This document shows positions 1 to 11,161 of a DNA stretch of 64,000 bases, piece after piece. Position 1 is the stretch's first letter. Every line of letters starts with the position of its first letter. A program made the position numbers and the translations under genes. This DNA comes from Paracoccaceae bacterium (lineage in GTDB: Bacteria > Pseudomonadota > Alphaproteobacteria > Rhodobacterales > Rhodobacteraceae). The notes below the pieces were generated by a model. The model was not told where the DNA came from. It saw only the letters and a list, made by a program, of their open reading frames with translations, and made no database searches. The DNA is taken from assembly GCA_014323795.1 (NCBI GenBank), contig JACONK010000037.1:186001-250000 (forward strand). Reading direction: 5' to 3'.

Positions 1-2
1 GG

Positions 3-803
3 ATAGGTTTCTGGCCCGGTCCGCACGGGTTCTCCGGCATCATCCAGGGCGACTTCGGCTGGTCTTTTGAATATGACCAACCAGTATCAGAGATCGTTTC
101 CGATGCCCTTTGGCTGACAGTTCTGCTGAATCTTGCCACAGTGCTGTTTGTCTATGTTGTCGCCATTCCCCTGGGTGTTCTGGAGGCGGTGAAATCCAGA
201 AGCTGGATCGACTACACGCTGTCCTTCATCGGCTACCTCGGCATTGCCACACCCAACTTTCTGCTGGCTTTGATCCTGTTCTACTACGGTCACAAGTACC
301 TTGCCCTGCCTGTCGGTGGCCTGATGGACCCGCAGTACGAAGGCCAACCGCTCAGTTGGGCTAAGGTCAGATCGGTGCTTGTTCACCTGATTATCCCGAC
401 CTTCGTGATCGGCACGGCAGGCGCATCGGTGATGATGCAGCGGCTGAGGGCAAACATGCTTGACGAGCTGCATAAACCCTACGTCGAAACCGCCCGCGCC
501 AAGGGTGTGGGCCCGATCAGGCTGATTTTCAAATACCCCTTCCGCGTGGCCCTGAACCCATTTGTGGCAGATATCGGCAACCTGCTGCCACAGCTGATAT
601 CCGGTGCCGTCCTCGTGTCTGTCGTTCTGGGGCTGCAAACCATCGGCCCGGCCCTGCTGACGGCGCTGAAGTCCCAGGATCAGTTCCTGGCGGGCTTCAT
701 CTTGCTGTTTGTTGCCGGGTTGACACTGATCGGCACGATGATCTCTGACATCCTGCTCGCCATGCTTGATCCGCGTATCCGCTACGGGGGGCATGGAAAG
801 TGA
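3..803 (+). CDS. ABC peptide/oligopeptide-type transporter permease (OppB/DppB-like), 5' truncated by window edge
   Basis: Frame 3 is open from the window start; multi-TM protein with the EAA-like segment ANMLDELHKPYVETARAKGV; stop overlaps the next permease start. Confidence 0.85.
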   Translation: MGFWPGPHGFSGIIQGDFGWSFEYDQPVSEIVSDALWLTVLLNLATVLFVYVVAIPLGVLEAVKSRSWIDYTLSFIGYLGIATPNFLLALILFYYGHKYLALPVGGLMDPQYEGQPLSWAKVRSVLVHLIIPTFVIGTAGASVMMQRLRANMLDELHKPYVETARAKGVGPIRLIFKYPFRVALNPFVADIGNLLPQLISGAVLVSVVLGLQTIGPALLTALKSQDQFLAGFILLFVAGLTLIGTMISDILLAMLDPRIRYGGHGK

Positions 804-1954
804 CCCACCGGCCAAACCATTATGTCGACCCCGCGCCCTACGACCCGGCGGAGGACATCCGTACGCCGGGGCATCCGGACCTCGATGTCCCCAACCGGGT
901 GCTGATCTGGCACAGGTTCAAACGTTACAAACCGGGGGTAATCAGCGGTATCTTTCTGGCACTCAGTTACCTGATGCTGCCCTTTGCGGGTTTCATTGCG
1001 CCTTACACGCCGAATGAACGACATGCCGCTCACCTCTACGCCACGCCGCAGATGGTTCACCTGTTTCACGAAGGTCAATTTATCGGCCCTTACGTTTATC
1101 CGATCACGGCAGAGGCAGACCTCGTGAACTTCCGCTGGACTTACATTCAGGATCGGAAAACCGCCGCCCGTCTCGAATGGTTTTGCGAAGGGCACACCTA
1201 TAACCTGATGGGCTTTATCCCGTCCGACGCGCACCTGTTCTGCGCCCCCGAAGGCGCAACTGTATTTCTGTGGGGGGCAGATCGGCTGGGCCGGGATATT
1301 TTCAGCCGCATCCTTTATGGTGCCCAGCTGTCGCTGACAGTGGGCCTGATCGGCATTACAGTCAGCTTCCTTTTGGGAATCTCTATCGGCGGCATCGCCG
1401 GTTACTTTGGCGGACGTGTGGACTGGGGCGTACAGCGGGTGATCGAAATCTTGCGATCCTTGCCGGAATTGCCCCTCTGGCTCGCCCTGTCTGCAGCGGT
1501 GCCGGGCCATTGGGGTCCGGGTGCGGTGTTCTTCATCATTTCAATCATCCTCGGCCTGTTGGATTGGCCCGGCCTCGCCCGGGCAGTCAGGTCCAAGTTT
1601 CTGGCCCTGCGCGAAGAGGAGTTTGTCCGTGCGGCGGAGATGATGGGTGCCAGGCCCCGGCGGGTGATTTCCAGGCACCTGTTGCCCAACTTTTCATCCC
1701 ACCTCATTGCCAGTGCCATACTGTCGATTCCGGCAATGATCCTCGGTGAAACCGCGCTCAGTTTTCTGGGCCTTGGTCTGCGTACACCGGCGGTGAGCTG
1801 GGGGGTGATGCTCAACGACGCACAGAACCTCGCAAGCATCGAAATCTATCCCTGGACAGCATTGCCGATGCTTCCCGTTGTGCTGGTTGTGCTTGCCTTC
1901 AATTTCCTGGGCGACGGTCTGCGTGAAAGTCTGGATCCTTATTCGGATGATTAG
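800..1954 (+). CDS. ABC peptide/oligopeptide-type transporter permease (OppC/DppC-like)
   Basis: LGRDIFSRILYGAQLSLTVGL and EEEFVRAAEMMGARPRRVISRHLLPN motifs; ATGA overlap with upstream permease. Confidence 0.88.
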   Translation: MTHRPNHYVDPAPYDPAEDIRTPGHPDLDVPNRVLIWHRFKRYKPGVISGIFLALSYLMLPFAGFIAPYTPNERHAAHLYATPQMVHLFHEGQFIGPYVYPITAEADLVNFRWTYIQDRKTAARLEWFCEGHTYNLMGFIPSDAHLFCAPEGATVFLWGADRLGRDIFSRILYGAQLSLTVGLIGITVSFLLGISIGGIAGYFGGRVDWGVQRVIEILRSLPELPLWLALSAAVPGHWGPGAVFFIISIILGLLDWPGLARAVRSKFLALREEEFVRAAEMMGARPRRVISRHLLPNFSSHLIASAILSIPAMILGETALSFLGLGLRTPAVSWGVMLNDAQNLASIEIYPWTALPMLPVVLVVLAFNFLGDGLRESLDPYSDD

Positions 1955-1989
1955 GGCAACATGGAGGCTTGTTCATTGGCCAACAGCCA

Positions 1990-2440
1990 GTTCTCCCGGG
2001 GGCATCTCCGACCCAAAGGAGGTCAGCATTACGACCAAACGGTGATACCAGGGCTTGTCGCGAAACCAGGCAGGCCACCGCCAGGGAACACTCGGCGATC
2101 ACTGCAATCCGGCCAACTTCCACATCGATGTTCAATCCGATCAGTGCCGAAACGAAATAGCCATCCGGCAAGCCAAACTCGTCAAAAACGGGGACAAATC
2201 CCAAACCGTGCAGCAGGCCAAAACCGAATACCAGCGCAGGTCTCCAAGGGTGTAGCTCCTGTGTAAACAGATTTTTTTATAGTCATATAGACGATAGACG
2301 CCGCGATGATCGGTTTCACAACAGGGCCGGGAAAGTGCGTTGGCGTGAACATTGTGATTTACCACAGCAGCGGGCGAATCCGCACAGCCGGCACAAACAG
2401 ACCTGTCACAAACAGGATGTGGTCAAGCCACGTGTTAACG
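1990..2440 (-). pseudogene. HupE/UreJ-family membrane protein, frameshifted and 5' truncated
   Basis: Minus-strand pieces in different frames: WLDHILFVTGLFVPAVRIRPLLW.ITMFT, then NLFTQELHPWRPALVFGFGLLHGLGFVPVFDEFGLPDGYFVSALIGLNIDVEVGRIAVIA, the family's conserved WRPxxVFxFGLLHGLGF block. Confidence 0.7.
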
Positions 2441-2454
2441 CGCCGGTCATCAAC

Positions 2455-2575
2455 AGGTGGCTTGCCGTGGAACCCGGGAAAAGGGCGCAAGACGTGCCAT
2501 CCGCGCATCTGTCAGCCGGAACAGATCAGACATGGTCATCTCCGTAGTTTCCAAGCCATGAATCACGCTGGAAAA
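2455..2575 (-). mobile_element. IS5-family transposase N-terminal remnant
   Basis: Minus strand encodes MSDLFRLTDARMARLAPFSRVPRQA, resembling IS5-family N-termini (MSDLFWLTDEQMARLEPFFP); related fragments at 21.4 kb and 36.7 kb. Confidence 0.6.
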
Positions 2576-2652
2576 TAAAAAATAATGGATCCTGACCCTA
2601 ACATAAATTGATGCAAGCGGCAAAAAGGCCTGAGATTCTCGCAATCACTCCG

Positions 2653-2684
2653 CTTGCAGATCACATACGGTGCCCCTATATATT
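2653..2684 (+). promoter_or_regulatory. Putative sigma32 (RpoH) promoter of dnaK
   Basis: CTTG-N18-CCTATATATT close to the alphaproteobacterial heat-shock consensus CTTG-N17/18-CYTATNTNNG. Confidence 0.5.
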
Positions 2685-2792
2685 GCTGGTGCTTACGCCT
2701 CCCTGGATTTCCTGGGATAATTAGGGATGGAGTTCCGGTGCCGAAATACGGGCCGCATTCTCTTAAACATCGCCGCAAGAAAGGAAGCTGAA

Positions 2793-4721
2793 ATGGCTAA
2801 AGTTATTGGTATAGACCTTGGCACCACAAACTCGTGCGTTGCCATCATGGACGGCTCCCAACCAAAAGTTGTCGAAAACGCCGAAGGTGCCCGGACTACT
2901 CCGTCTATCGTGGCATTTACCGACGACGAACGCCTGGTTGGCCAGGCTGCAAAACGGCAGGCCGTCACCAACCCGGAAAACACGCTTTTTGCGATCAAAC
3001 GCCTCATTGGTCGTCGTCACGACGACGATGCGATCAGGAAGGACGCAAAGAACCTGCCCTATTCTATTGTAGACGGTGGCAATGGGGATGCTTGGGTGAA
3101 AGTAAAGGGTGAGAAATATTCACCATCCCAAATCTCTGCCTTCATCCTGGGCAAGATGAAAGAAACCGCTGAATCTTACCTCGGCGAAGACGTAACCCAG
3201 GCGGTCATTACCGTGCCTGCCTACTTCAACGACGCCCAGCGCCAGGCTACCAAAGACGCTGGCAAGATCGCGGGTCTTGAAGTACTGCGGATCATCAACG
3301 AACCGACCGCTGCCGCGCTTGCCTACGGGCTGGATAAAGAAGGCGGCAAGACCATCGCGGTCTACGACCTTGGCGGTGGCACGTTCGATATCTCGATCCT
3401 GGAAATAGACGAAGGTCTGTTTGAGGTTAAATCTACCAACGGTGACACGTCGCTGGGCGGTGAAGACTTTGACATGAGGATCGTCGAATACCTTGCCGAC
3501 GAGTTCAAAAAAGGGAACGGCGTCGACCTGACGAAAGATAAAATGGCCCTGCAGCGCCTGAAAGAGGCTGCTGAGAAAGCCAAGATTGAATTGTCATCTT
3601 CGGCTCAGACTGAAATAAACCAGCCGTTTATCAGCATGGACCCGAACAGTGGCCAGCCGCTGCACATGGTCATGAAATTAACCCGTGCCAAGCTGGAATC
3701 GCTGGTGGATGGCCTGATCGAACGATCCCTGAAACCCTGTGCCGCTGCGTTAAAAGACGCTGGCGTTGCCAAAGGAGATATTGATGAGGTTGTTCTCGTC
3801 GGCGGTATGACCCGGATGCCAAAGGTCATCGAAGAAGTCATAAATTTCTTCGGTAAGGATCCGCACAAGGGCGTGAACCCGGACGAAGTTGTCGCCATGG
3901 GCGCGGCCATTCAGGCTGGTGTTCTGCAAGGTGATGTCAAAGACGTGATTCTGCTGGACGTGACCCCGCTGTCGCTCGGCATCGAAACACTGGGGGGCGT
4001 GTTTACACGTCTGATTGACCGCAACACCACGATCCCGACCAAGAAGTCCCAGATATTCTCGACTGCGGAAGATCATCAGAACGCGGTAACGATCCGGGTT
4101 TTCCAGGGTGAACGGGAGATGGCGGCGGATAACAAGATCCTCGGCCAGTTCAACCTGGAAGATATCCCGCCGGCACCGCGCGGCATGCCGCAAATTGAGG
4201 TCACCTTTGACATCGACGCTAACGGCATCGTGTCCGTATCCGCCAAGGACAAAGGAACAAACAAGGAGCAAAAGATAACGATACAGGCCTCTGGCGGTCT
4301 GTCGGATGATGACATCAAACAGATGGTGCGCGACGCGGAAGAAAACGCCGAAGCGGACAAGGAACGCAAAGAGCTCGTCGAAGCCAGAAACCAGGCCGAA
4401 AGCCTGATCCATGGTACCGAAAAATCGCTCGAAGAACATTCCGATAAGGTTGATCCTTCGACTGTGGAGGCGATAGAGATTTCTATAAAGGCGCTGAAAA
4501 AGACACTGGAAACCGACAATGCCGGAAAAATAAAGGCCCGAACCCAGGATGTGACGGAAGCAGCGATGAAACTCGGCGAGGCCATCTACAAGGCCCAGGC
4601 GGAAGAAACACCGCAGGGCGGCGACCCGACGGACCGCGAAGAAGAAGATAACACGCCGCGCGGCGTGGACGAAGACATCGTAGACGCCGACTTTGAAGAC
4701 CTCGGCAAAGACAACCGCTAA
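2793..4721 (+). CDS. dnaK: Molecular chaperone DnaK (Hsp70)
   Basis: [38 protein letters not shown] and [10 protein letters not shown] motifs; start at internal ATG. Confidence 0.98.
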   Translation: MAKVIGIDLGTTNSCVAIMDGSQPKVVENAEGARTTPSIVAFTDDERLVGQAAKRQAVTNPENTLFAIKRLIGRRHDDDAIRKDAKNLPYSIVDGGNGDAWVKVKGEKYSPSQISAFILGKMKETAESYLGEDVTQAVITVPAYFNDAQRQATKDAGKIAGLEVLRIINEPTAAALAYGLDKEGGKTIAVYDLGGGTFDISILEIDEGLFEVKSTNGDTSLGGEDFDMRIVEYLADEFKKGNGVDLTKDKMALQRLKEAAEKAKIELSSSAQTEINQPFISMDPNSGQPLHMVMKLTRAKLESLVDGLIERSLKPCAAALKDAGVAKGDIDEVVLVGGMTRMPKVIEEVINFFGKDPHKGVNPDEVVAMGAAIQAGVLQGDVKDVILLDVTPLSLGIETLGGVFTRLIDRNTTIPTKKSQIFSTAEDHQNAVTIRVFQGEREMAADNKILGQFNLEDIPPAPRGMPQIEVTFDIDANGIVSVSAKDKGTNKEQKITIQASGGLSDDDIKQMVRDAEENAEADKERKELVEARNQAESLIHGTEKSLEEHSDKVDPSTVEAIEISIKALKKTLETDNAGKIKARTQDVTEAAMKLGEAIYKAQAEETPQGGDPTDREEEDNTPRGVDEDIVDADFEDLGKDNR

Positions 4722-4772
4722 GCGGTGGCGTCGGTCCGGGCGCAAGCCCGGCCCGACTTTCCGGAGGTACCG

Positions 4773-5912
4773 ATGTCAAAACGCGACTATTACGATACGT
4801 TGGGTGTCACACGTGGGGCGAGCGAATCCGACATAAAGAAAGCCTTCCGCAAGAAAGTGATGGAGCTTCACCCCGACCGAAACAAAGAAAATCCGGACGC
4901 AGAAGACCGGTTCAAGGACGTGAACGAAGCTTATGAGGTTCTGAAAGACGCGGACAAAAAGGCGGCCTACGACCGTTATGGCCATGCAGCCTTTGAAGGT
5001 GGCATGGGTAGCGGCTTTCAACCTGGCGGTAGCCAAGGTGATTTTGCATCCGCTTTCTCGGATGTTTTTGATGATCTCTTCGGTGACTTTATGGGGGGTC
5101 AGCGCGGCAGCAGGCGACAGCGGGCCATGCGCGGTTCAGATCTGCGCTATAATTTACGAGTAAACCTTGGAGAGGCATTTTCGGGGCTGCAGAAATCCAT
5201 CACGGTTCCAACTTCTGTCACGTGTACGAACTGCAATGGAACCGGAGCAGAAGACGGTGCGGAGCCAGTGAGCTGCCCCACCTGTTCGGGCGCGGGCAAG
5301 GTGCGTGTGCAGCAAGGATTTTTTACGGTTGAACGGACATGTCCGGCATGTTCCGGGCGTGGACAGACCATCACCAACCCTTGCGGCGGCTGTCAGGGAT
5401 CCGGTCGACAGCACCGCGAACGCTCCCTTGGCGTGAAGATCCCGGCAGGTGTTGAAACCGGTACCCGTATTCGTCTGGCTGGCGAGGGCGAAGCAGGTCT
5501 TCGCAACGGTCCGACTGGCGACCTCTATATCTTTATTGAAGTTGCGGATCATCCCATCTTTGAACGGGACGGCACAAACCTTTTCTGCCGTGTGCCTGTC
5601 AGCATGACAACGGCAGCTCTGGGTGGTGAAATTGAAGTTCCGACCATAGACGGCGGCAAAAGCCGGGTAAAAGTGCCTGCCGGTGCCCAATCAGGGAAGC
5701 AAATGCGCCTGCGTTCAAAGGGTATGCCCGCGCTGCGTGACGCATCGACTGGCGACCTTTTCCTGGAGTTGGCTGTAGAGACGCCGGTCAACCTGTCCTC
5801 CAAACAGAAAGAGCTGCTGCGCGAATTTGACAGGCTAAGCGAAAACAACAATCCCGAAAGCAAGGACTTTTTCAGCAAAGTCAGAGATTTTTGGGATAAT
5901 ATGACCGGGTAA
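4773..5912 (+). CDS. dnaJ: Chaperone DnaJ
   Basis: J-domain with HPD, CxxCxGxG zinc-finger repeats, GGAGG SD before ATG at 4773. Confidence 0.98.
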   Translation: MSKRDYYDTLGVTRGASESDIKKAFRKKVMELHPDRNKENPDAEDRFKDVNEAYEVLKDADKKAAYDRYGHAAFEGGMGSGFQPGGSQGDFASAFSDVFDDLFGDFMGGQRGSRRQRAMRGSDLRYNLRVNLGEAFSGLQKSITVPTSVTCTNCNGTGAEDGAEPVSCPTCSGAGKVRVQQGFFTVERTCPACSGRGQTITNPCGGCQGSGRQHRERSLGVKIPAGVETGTRIRLAGEGEAGLRNGPTGDLYIFIEVADHPIFERDGTNLFCRVPVSMTTAALGGEIEVPTIDGGKSRVKVPAGAQSGKQMRLRSKGMPALRDASTGDLFLELAVETPVNLSSKQKELLREFDRLSENNNPESKDFFSKVRDFWDNMTG

Positions 5913-6018
5913 AGCCTTGTCCGATACCCCGGATGCCTGCAACCATTCCGGTGAAGATAATGACTTTGCAAAGCGGGTTTATCCCGCGGTTATCGAACAC
6001 TGTCGGACAGTCCCGCCC

Positions 6019-8286
6019 TTATCGCTTCATCCCCACTTTGCACGCCGCCAGCACAGCCATATTCAGAATATCGTTCGCGGTTGCCGTCATCGCTGCCATT
6101 TTCACTGGTGCATCCACACCAGCCAAAATCGGTCCGATAACCGTGGCACCACCCATCTGCTGCAGCATCTTCACACTAATCGACGCCGAGTGCCGGGCGG
6201 GCACCACGACCACATTCGCCGGGCCCGTCAAGCGACAGAACGGGTATTCGGCCATCAAATCCGCGTTCAACGCCACATCAGCGGTCATTTCTCCGTCATA
6301 CTCGAAATCGACGTTCCGCCGGTCAAGCACTTTCACGGCGTCTTCCATCTTAACCGCACGTTCGCTGACCGGATAACCAAAATTAGAGAAGCTGACGAAG
6401 GACACGCGCGGCACCAGCCCCATGTTGCGCACAACACTGGCTGCGCGTTCGGCAATGTCAGCAAGGTCTTCTGCTTCCGGCCATTCGTGGGCCAGTGTAT
6501 CTGCCACAAAAACAATCCGGCCGCGCAAAAGGACGGCTGTCACACCGACGGCACCATCGCCTGGCCGCGCATCTATGACGTGGTTTAGTTGTTCAAGCAC
6601 CTGGGCAGATTTCCGGGTGGCTCCCGTGACCATTGCGTCAGCCATACCGTGTGCAAGCATCAGCGCGGAAAACACGTGTCGGTCGCGGGCCGCCAGGCGG
6701 TGAACGTCTTTTTGGTTATACCCTTTACGCTGAAGCCGTTGATAGAGAAAATCCTTGAACGTATCGAGCTGATCGATGAGCGCAGCATTCGTAATCTCAA
6801 TCTCGTCAATCGCATCACCGAGTCCGGCGGATTCCAGAATGCATTTAATCTCATCCACACGGCCCACAACAATCGGATGTCCAAGACCGTTACGTGCATA
6901 AGCTACGGCTGCGCGTACAACCCGTTCGTCGTCGCCTTCTGCAAAAATCATACGGGCCTGGGCGTTTCGGGCGCGCACGTAAAGCGACTGGAGTATCGAT
7001 GCCGCCGGATCAAGCCGGGATTTCAGGGCCAGCTCATAGGCTTCCATGTCTACAATAGGGCGCCGCGCCGCGCCTGTATCCATACCTGCCTTCGCAACCG
7101 CAGGCGGAATGACATGGATCAGTCGGGGATCAAAAGGCGTGGGTATGATGTAATCCGGCCCGAAGACGAGCTTCTTGCCATAAGCCATGGCGACTTCGTC
7201 GGGTACCTCTGACCGGGCAAGTTCCGCCAAGGCATGGGCGCAGGCGATCTTCATCTCTTCGTTAATGGCGCGAGCGTTGATGTCGAGCGCACCGCGAAAG
7301 AGGTAAGGAAAACACAGAACATTGTTGATTTGATTCGAATAATCGCTGCGTCCTGTTGCCACAACAGCGTCCTGACGGATGGCCCGTGCCTCTTCCGGTG
7401 TAATTTCCGGATCCGGATTTGCCATCGCAAAAATCACCGGATTCGGGGCCATGCTTTCAACCATTTGAGGCGTCACAGCACCTTTAACGGACACACCCAG
7501 GAAAACATCCGCACCAACCATTGCCTGTTCCAGTGTGCGCAGGTCCGTCTTGACGGCATGTGCCGATTTCCACTGGTTCATCCCCTCAATGCGGCCTTGG
7601 TAAATTACACCTTTTGTGTCGCAGGCGATGCAGTTCTGCGCCTTTGCACCCATCGCCTTAATCAGCGCGATGCAGGCAATGCCTGCGGCACCTGCGCCGT
7701 TGAGCACGATCTTCACGTCTTCAATATTTTTGACGGACAGATGCAGGGCGTTGATTAATCCGGCTGCACAAATAACAGCAGTGCCGTGCTGGTCATCATG
7801 GAACACGGGAATATCCATGATGTCCTTGAGACGTTGCTCAATGATAAAACACTCGGGGGCCTTTATGTCTTCAAGGTTTATTCCGCCGAACGATGGCCCC
7901 ATGATTTTCACGGCGTTGATGAACTCATCGGCGTCTTCGGTATCCAACTCCAGATCAATGGAGTTCACATCCGCAAACCTTTTGAACAGGACAGACTTCC
8001 CCTCCATCACCGGTTTGGAAGCAAGTGCCCCGAGATTGCCGAGCCCCAAAATAGCCGTCCCGTTCGAAACAACGGCTACGATATTGCCTTTGGACGTATA
8101 ATCGTAAGCGGTTTCGGGATTTTCGGCGATCACTTTCACCGGGACGGCGACACCGGGGGAATAAGCAAGCGACAAATCGCGCTGCGTTGCCATTGCCGTC
8201 GTCGGCACCACGGCAAGTTTCCCAGGGGTCGGCTCCAAGTGGTAAGCCAAGGCCTCTTCATCTGTGATGCGTCCACTTCTGGTCAT
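6019..8286 (-). CDS. maeB: NADP-dependent malic enzyme (malic + phosphotransacetylase-like domains)
   Basis: FHDDQHGTAVICAAGLINAL malic motif and C-terminal PTA-like domain; start at MTRSGRITDEEALAYH. Confidence 0.93.
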   Translation of the reverse strand: MTRSGRITDEEALAYHLEPTPGKLAVVPTTAMATQRDLSLAYSPGVAVPVKVIAENPETAYDYTSKGNIVAVVSNGTAILGLGNLGALASKPVMEGKSVLFKRFADVNSIDLELDTEDADEFINAVKIMGPSFGGINLEDIKAPECFIIEQRLKDIMDIPVFHDDQHGTAVICAAGLINALHLSVKNIEDVKIVLNGAGAAGIACIALIKAMGAKAQNCIACDTKGVIYQGRIEGMNQWKSAHAVKTDLRTLEQAMVGADVFLGVSVKGAVTPQMVESMAPNPVIFAMANPDPEITPEEARAIRQDAVVATGRSDYSNQINNVLCFPYLFRGALDINARAINEEMKIACAHALAELARSEVPDEVAMAYGKKLVFGPDYIIPTPFDPRLIHVIPPAVAKAGMDTGAARRPIVDMEAYELALKSRLDPAASILQSLYVRARNAQARMIFAEGDDERVVRAAVAYARNGLGHPIVVGRVDEIKCILESAGLGDAIDEIEITNAALIDQLDTFKDFLYQRLQRKGYNQKDVHRLAARDRHVFSALMLAHGMADAMVTGATRKSAQVLEQLNHVIDARPGDGAVGVTAVLLRGRIVFVADTLAHEWPEAEDLADIAERAASVVRNMGLVPRVSFVSFSNFGYPVSERAVKMEDAVKVLDRRNVDFEYDGEMTADVALNADLMAEYPFCRLTGPANVVVVPARHSASISVKMLQQMGGATVIGPILAGVDAPVKMAAMTATANDILNMAVLAACKVGMKR

Positions 8287-8414
8287 TTCCACAATCCTAA
8301 CGTCGGTACGAAACATCAGGCATATCCCGATACCATCTCGCAGACAATCGGCTCTTTCCCTGCTTTGGCGGCGCGAGTATTGACTGTCTGACAGGTATCC
8401 CGGGGCCCAATTCC

Positions 8415-11042
8415 ATGGCGGAAACAAGTAGTGCAGTCACACCGATGATGGCACAGTATCTGGAGATTAAGAAAGAGTATCCGGGTGCACTGCTGTTCTA
8501 TCGCATGGGTGATTTCTACGAGATGTTCTTCGACGATGCCATATCCGCAGCAGAGGCACTGGATATCGCCCTAACGAAGCGGGGCAAGGATATTCCCATG
8601 TGTGGTGTTCCTGTACATTCGGCGGAAAGTTACCTCCTGTCCCTGATTCGTAAAGGCTTTCGCGTAGGCGTTTGTGAGCAACTGGAAGACCCGGCAGAGG
8701 CAAAGAAGCGCGGCTCAAAGACTGTTGTGAAACGCGGCGTTATACGACTGGTCACGCCCGGCACTTTAACAGAAGATACACTGCTGGATGCCAGACGCAA
8801 TAATTTCTTGTGCGCGTTCGCAACTGTGCGTGATACAGGCGCACTTGCCTGGCTAGACGTTTCAACAGGCGAATTTCACGTGATGCCCTGCCCAAGCGTA
8901 TCACTGGCACCTGCCATGGCGCGATTATCACCCAAAGAACTGCTGGTCATGGCTGAACCTGATAGATGGATCAGGGATCTTGCCGATGAAACCGGGACTG
9001 CTGTAACGGAACTGGCGAAAGCGAGCTTCGATAGCACGGCTGCCACGCAACGATTGACCGAACTGTTTCAGGTGAAATCGCTTGATGGATTCGGTACATT
9101 TGATCGGGCAGAGATGTCGGCCATGGGTGCATTGGTTGATTACCTGAACATTACGCAGAAAGGTAAATTGCCCCTTGTCAAGCCTCCGGTTCGGGAAACT
9201 GTTCAGGGTTCAATGCGCATTGACGCAGCAACGCGACGTAATCTTGAGCTGACACGTACAATTAGCGGGGATCGTGCCGGATCCCTGCTTTCGGTTATTG
9301 ATCGAACGGTTACAGGCGCGGGTGCCCGCCTTTTAGAGGCGAGGCTGGTAAACCCGCTTGCAGGCAAAAATGAAATCAATAATCGTCTGGAAGCCGTTGA
9401 ATTCCTTGTTCAAAACCCGCCGCTGATCGATAGATTGAGGAAGCTTCTCAAACGTGCTCCGGACATGGACCGTGCCCTGACACGGCTGTCACTGGATCGC
9501 GGCGGTCCAAGGGATATGACCGCCATTCGGACCGGTCTTCAGGTCGCTGCCGAAGTCGCGGGAGTTTTCAGCGAAGAACTGCCATTGCTGCTTTCAGATA
9601 CGCTGAAATCGCTGTCTGGACACGACAAACTTACGCGTTTTTTGAGCAAGATACTGGTTGATGAACCACCCCCGCTTATCCGTGACGGTGGCTTCGTTGC
9701 CAGTGGGTACAGGGCCGACCTGGATGAGGCCCGCAGTCTTCGGGATGACGGGCGCAGGGTAATTCTGGGATTGCAGGCTGATTATGCAAAACTGTCGGGT
9801 GTGGCTTCCCTTAAGGTAAAACACAACAACGTTCTGGGATATTTTCTCGAAACTCCGGCAACGTACGCCGACAGGATGATGTCTGCTCCGCTAAGCGATA
9901 CCTTCATCCATCGCCAAACCACAGCTAACGCGGTTCGTTTCACGACGTTGGACCTTTCCGACCTGGAAACGAAGATGCTGAACGCCAGCGGACAAGCATT
10001 GCAGATCGAAACCGAAGTGTTTGAGGAAACGCGCACGGCGATTGTAGCTGCAGGTGCTCAGATCGGTCTGGCTGCAAAAGCACTGGCAGAACTGGATGTT
10101 CAGTCAACCCTGGCGACACTTGCCCTTGCGGAGGATTGGGTGAAACCGCAGGTGACAGGCGGACGCGAGTTTTACATAGAGGGGGGCAGACATCCTGTTG
10201 TCGAAGTCGCGCTGAAAAAGCAGGGTGAACCCTTTGTCGCCAATGACTGTGATCTGGGTAATACCGGCAAACGCGTTTGGTTGCTGACAGGGCCTAACAT
10301 GGCCGGTAAATCCACGTTTTTAAGGCAAAATGCGCTGATCGCTATCCTCGCGCAGTGTGGCAGCTACGTCCCTGCAAAATCCGCGACAATTGGGATCGTT
10401 AGTCAACTGTTCAGCCGTGTCGGTGCATCCGACGACCTGGCCCGGGGACGGTCAACTTTCATGGTTGAAATGGTCGAAACCGCAACCATTCTCAACCAGG
10501 CTGACAAAAATGCATTGGTCATTCTGGATGAGATCGGGCGTGGAACGTCAACTTATGATGGTTTATCCATAGCTTGGGCAACACTGGAACATCTTCACGA
10601 AACGAATCAATGCCGTTCACTTTTTGCGACACATTACCACGAGCTTACGGGACTAATTTCAAAGCTGGGGAACCTCTTGAATGCCACAATTGCGGTGCGT
10701 GAATGGGAGGGACAGATCATTTTCCTTCACGAGATCAAAAAAGGAGCTGCGGATCGCAGCTATGGGGTTCAGGTCGCTCAGTTGGCTGGTTTGCCGAAAA
10801 GCGTGGTGGACCGGGCGCGGGTTGTGCTCAATGCGCTGGAAAAAGGTGACCGGGCAAGCGGATCAAAGGCAGAAACCTTACTTGAAGACCTGCCGCTTTT
10901 TTCTGCATCGCCGATATCTGCGCCTCCTCCGCGGTTTCAATCAGCTGTGGAACTGGCTTTGGAAGACATACATCCGGATCAATTGACGCCGATGGAAGCA
11001 CTTCAACTCATCTATGATCTGAAGGCTAAATCCGAAGGATAA
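8415..11042 (+). CDS. mutS: DNA mismatch repair protein MutS
   Basis: MAQYLEIKKEYPGALLFYRMGDFYEMF and LLTGPNMAGKSTFLRQNALIAILAQ Walker A. Confidence 0.98.
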   Translation: MAETSSAVTPMMAQYLEIKKEYPGALLFYRMGDFYEMFFDDAISAAEALDIALTKRGKDIPMCGVPVHSAESYLLSLIRKGFRVGVCEQLEDPAEAKKRGSKTVVKRGVIRLVTPGTLTEDTLLDARRNNFLCAFATVRDTGALAWLDVSTGEFHVMPCPSVSLAPAMARLSPKELLVMAEPDRWIRDLADETGTAVTELAKASFDSTAATQRLTELFQVKSLDGFGTFDRAEMSAMGALVDYLNITQKGKLPLVKPPVRETVQGSMRIDAATRRNLELTRTISGDRAGSLLSVIDRTVTGAGARLLEARLVNPLAGKNEINNRLEAVEFLVQNPPLIDRLRKLLKRAPDMDRALTRLSLDRGGPRDMTAIRTGLQVAAEVAGVFSEELPLLLSDTLKSLSGHDKLTRFLSKILVDEPPPLIRDGGFVASGYRADLDEARSLRDDGRRVILGLQADYAKLSGVASLKVKHNNVLGYFLETPATYADRMMSAPLSDTFIHRQTTANAVRFTTLDLSDLETKMLNASGQALQIETEVFEETRTAIVAAGAQIGLAAKALAELDVQSTLATLALAEDWVKPQVTGGREFYIEGGRHPVVEVALKKQGEPFVANDCDLGNTGKRVWLLTGPNMAGKSTFLRQNALIAILAQCGSYVPAKSATIGIVSQLFSRVGASDDLARGRSTFMVEMVETATILNQADKNALVILDEIGRGTSTYDGLSIAWATLEHLHETNQCRSLFATHYHELTGLISKLGNLLNATIAVREWEGQIIFLHEIKKGAADRSYGVQVAQLAGLPKSVVDRARVVLNALEKGDRASGSKAETLLEDLPLFSASPISAPPPRFQSAVELALEDIHPDQLTPMEALQLIYDLKAKSEG

Positions 11043-11161
11043 TCCTAAAGGCGTGACCAATCCGGGCATGCCATAGATCTTGGGCAAATACCGCAAAATC
11101 AATTTGCCATTCCGATGGCATAGCTCCACCGCCAAGGTCGGAACGGACCAGAGGCCTTTCC

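Noticed and set aside
87-1510. Two 242-aa minus-strand ORFs over the ABC permease genes
   Set aside because: Antisense to clear OppB/OppC-type genes; composition typical of shadow ORFs
3750-4745. 331-aa minus-strand ORF opposite dnaK
   Set aside because: Antisense of a highly conserved coding gene; codon-bias shadow ORF
5917-8391. Several plus-strand ORFs (174-223 aa) across 5.9-8.4 kb
   Set aside because: Antisense to maeB, which has strong family motifs
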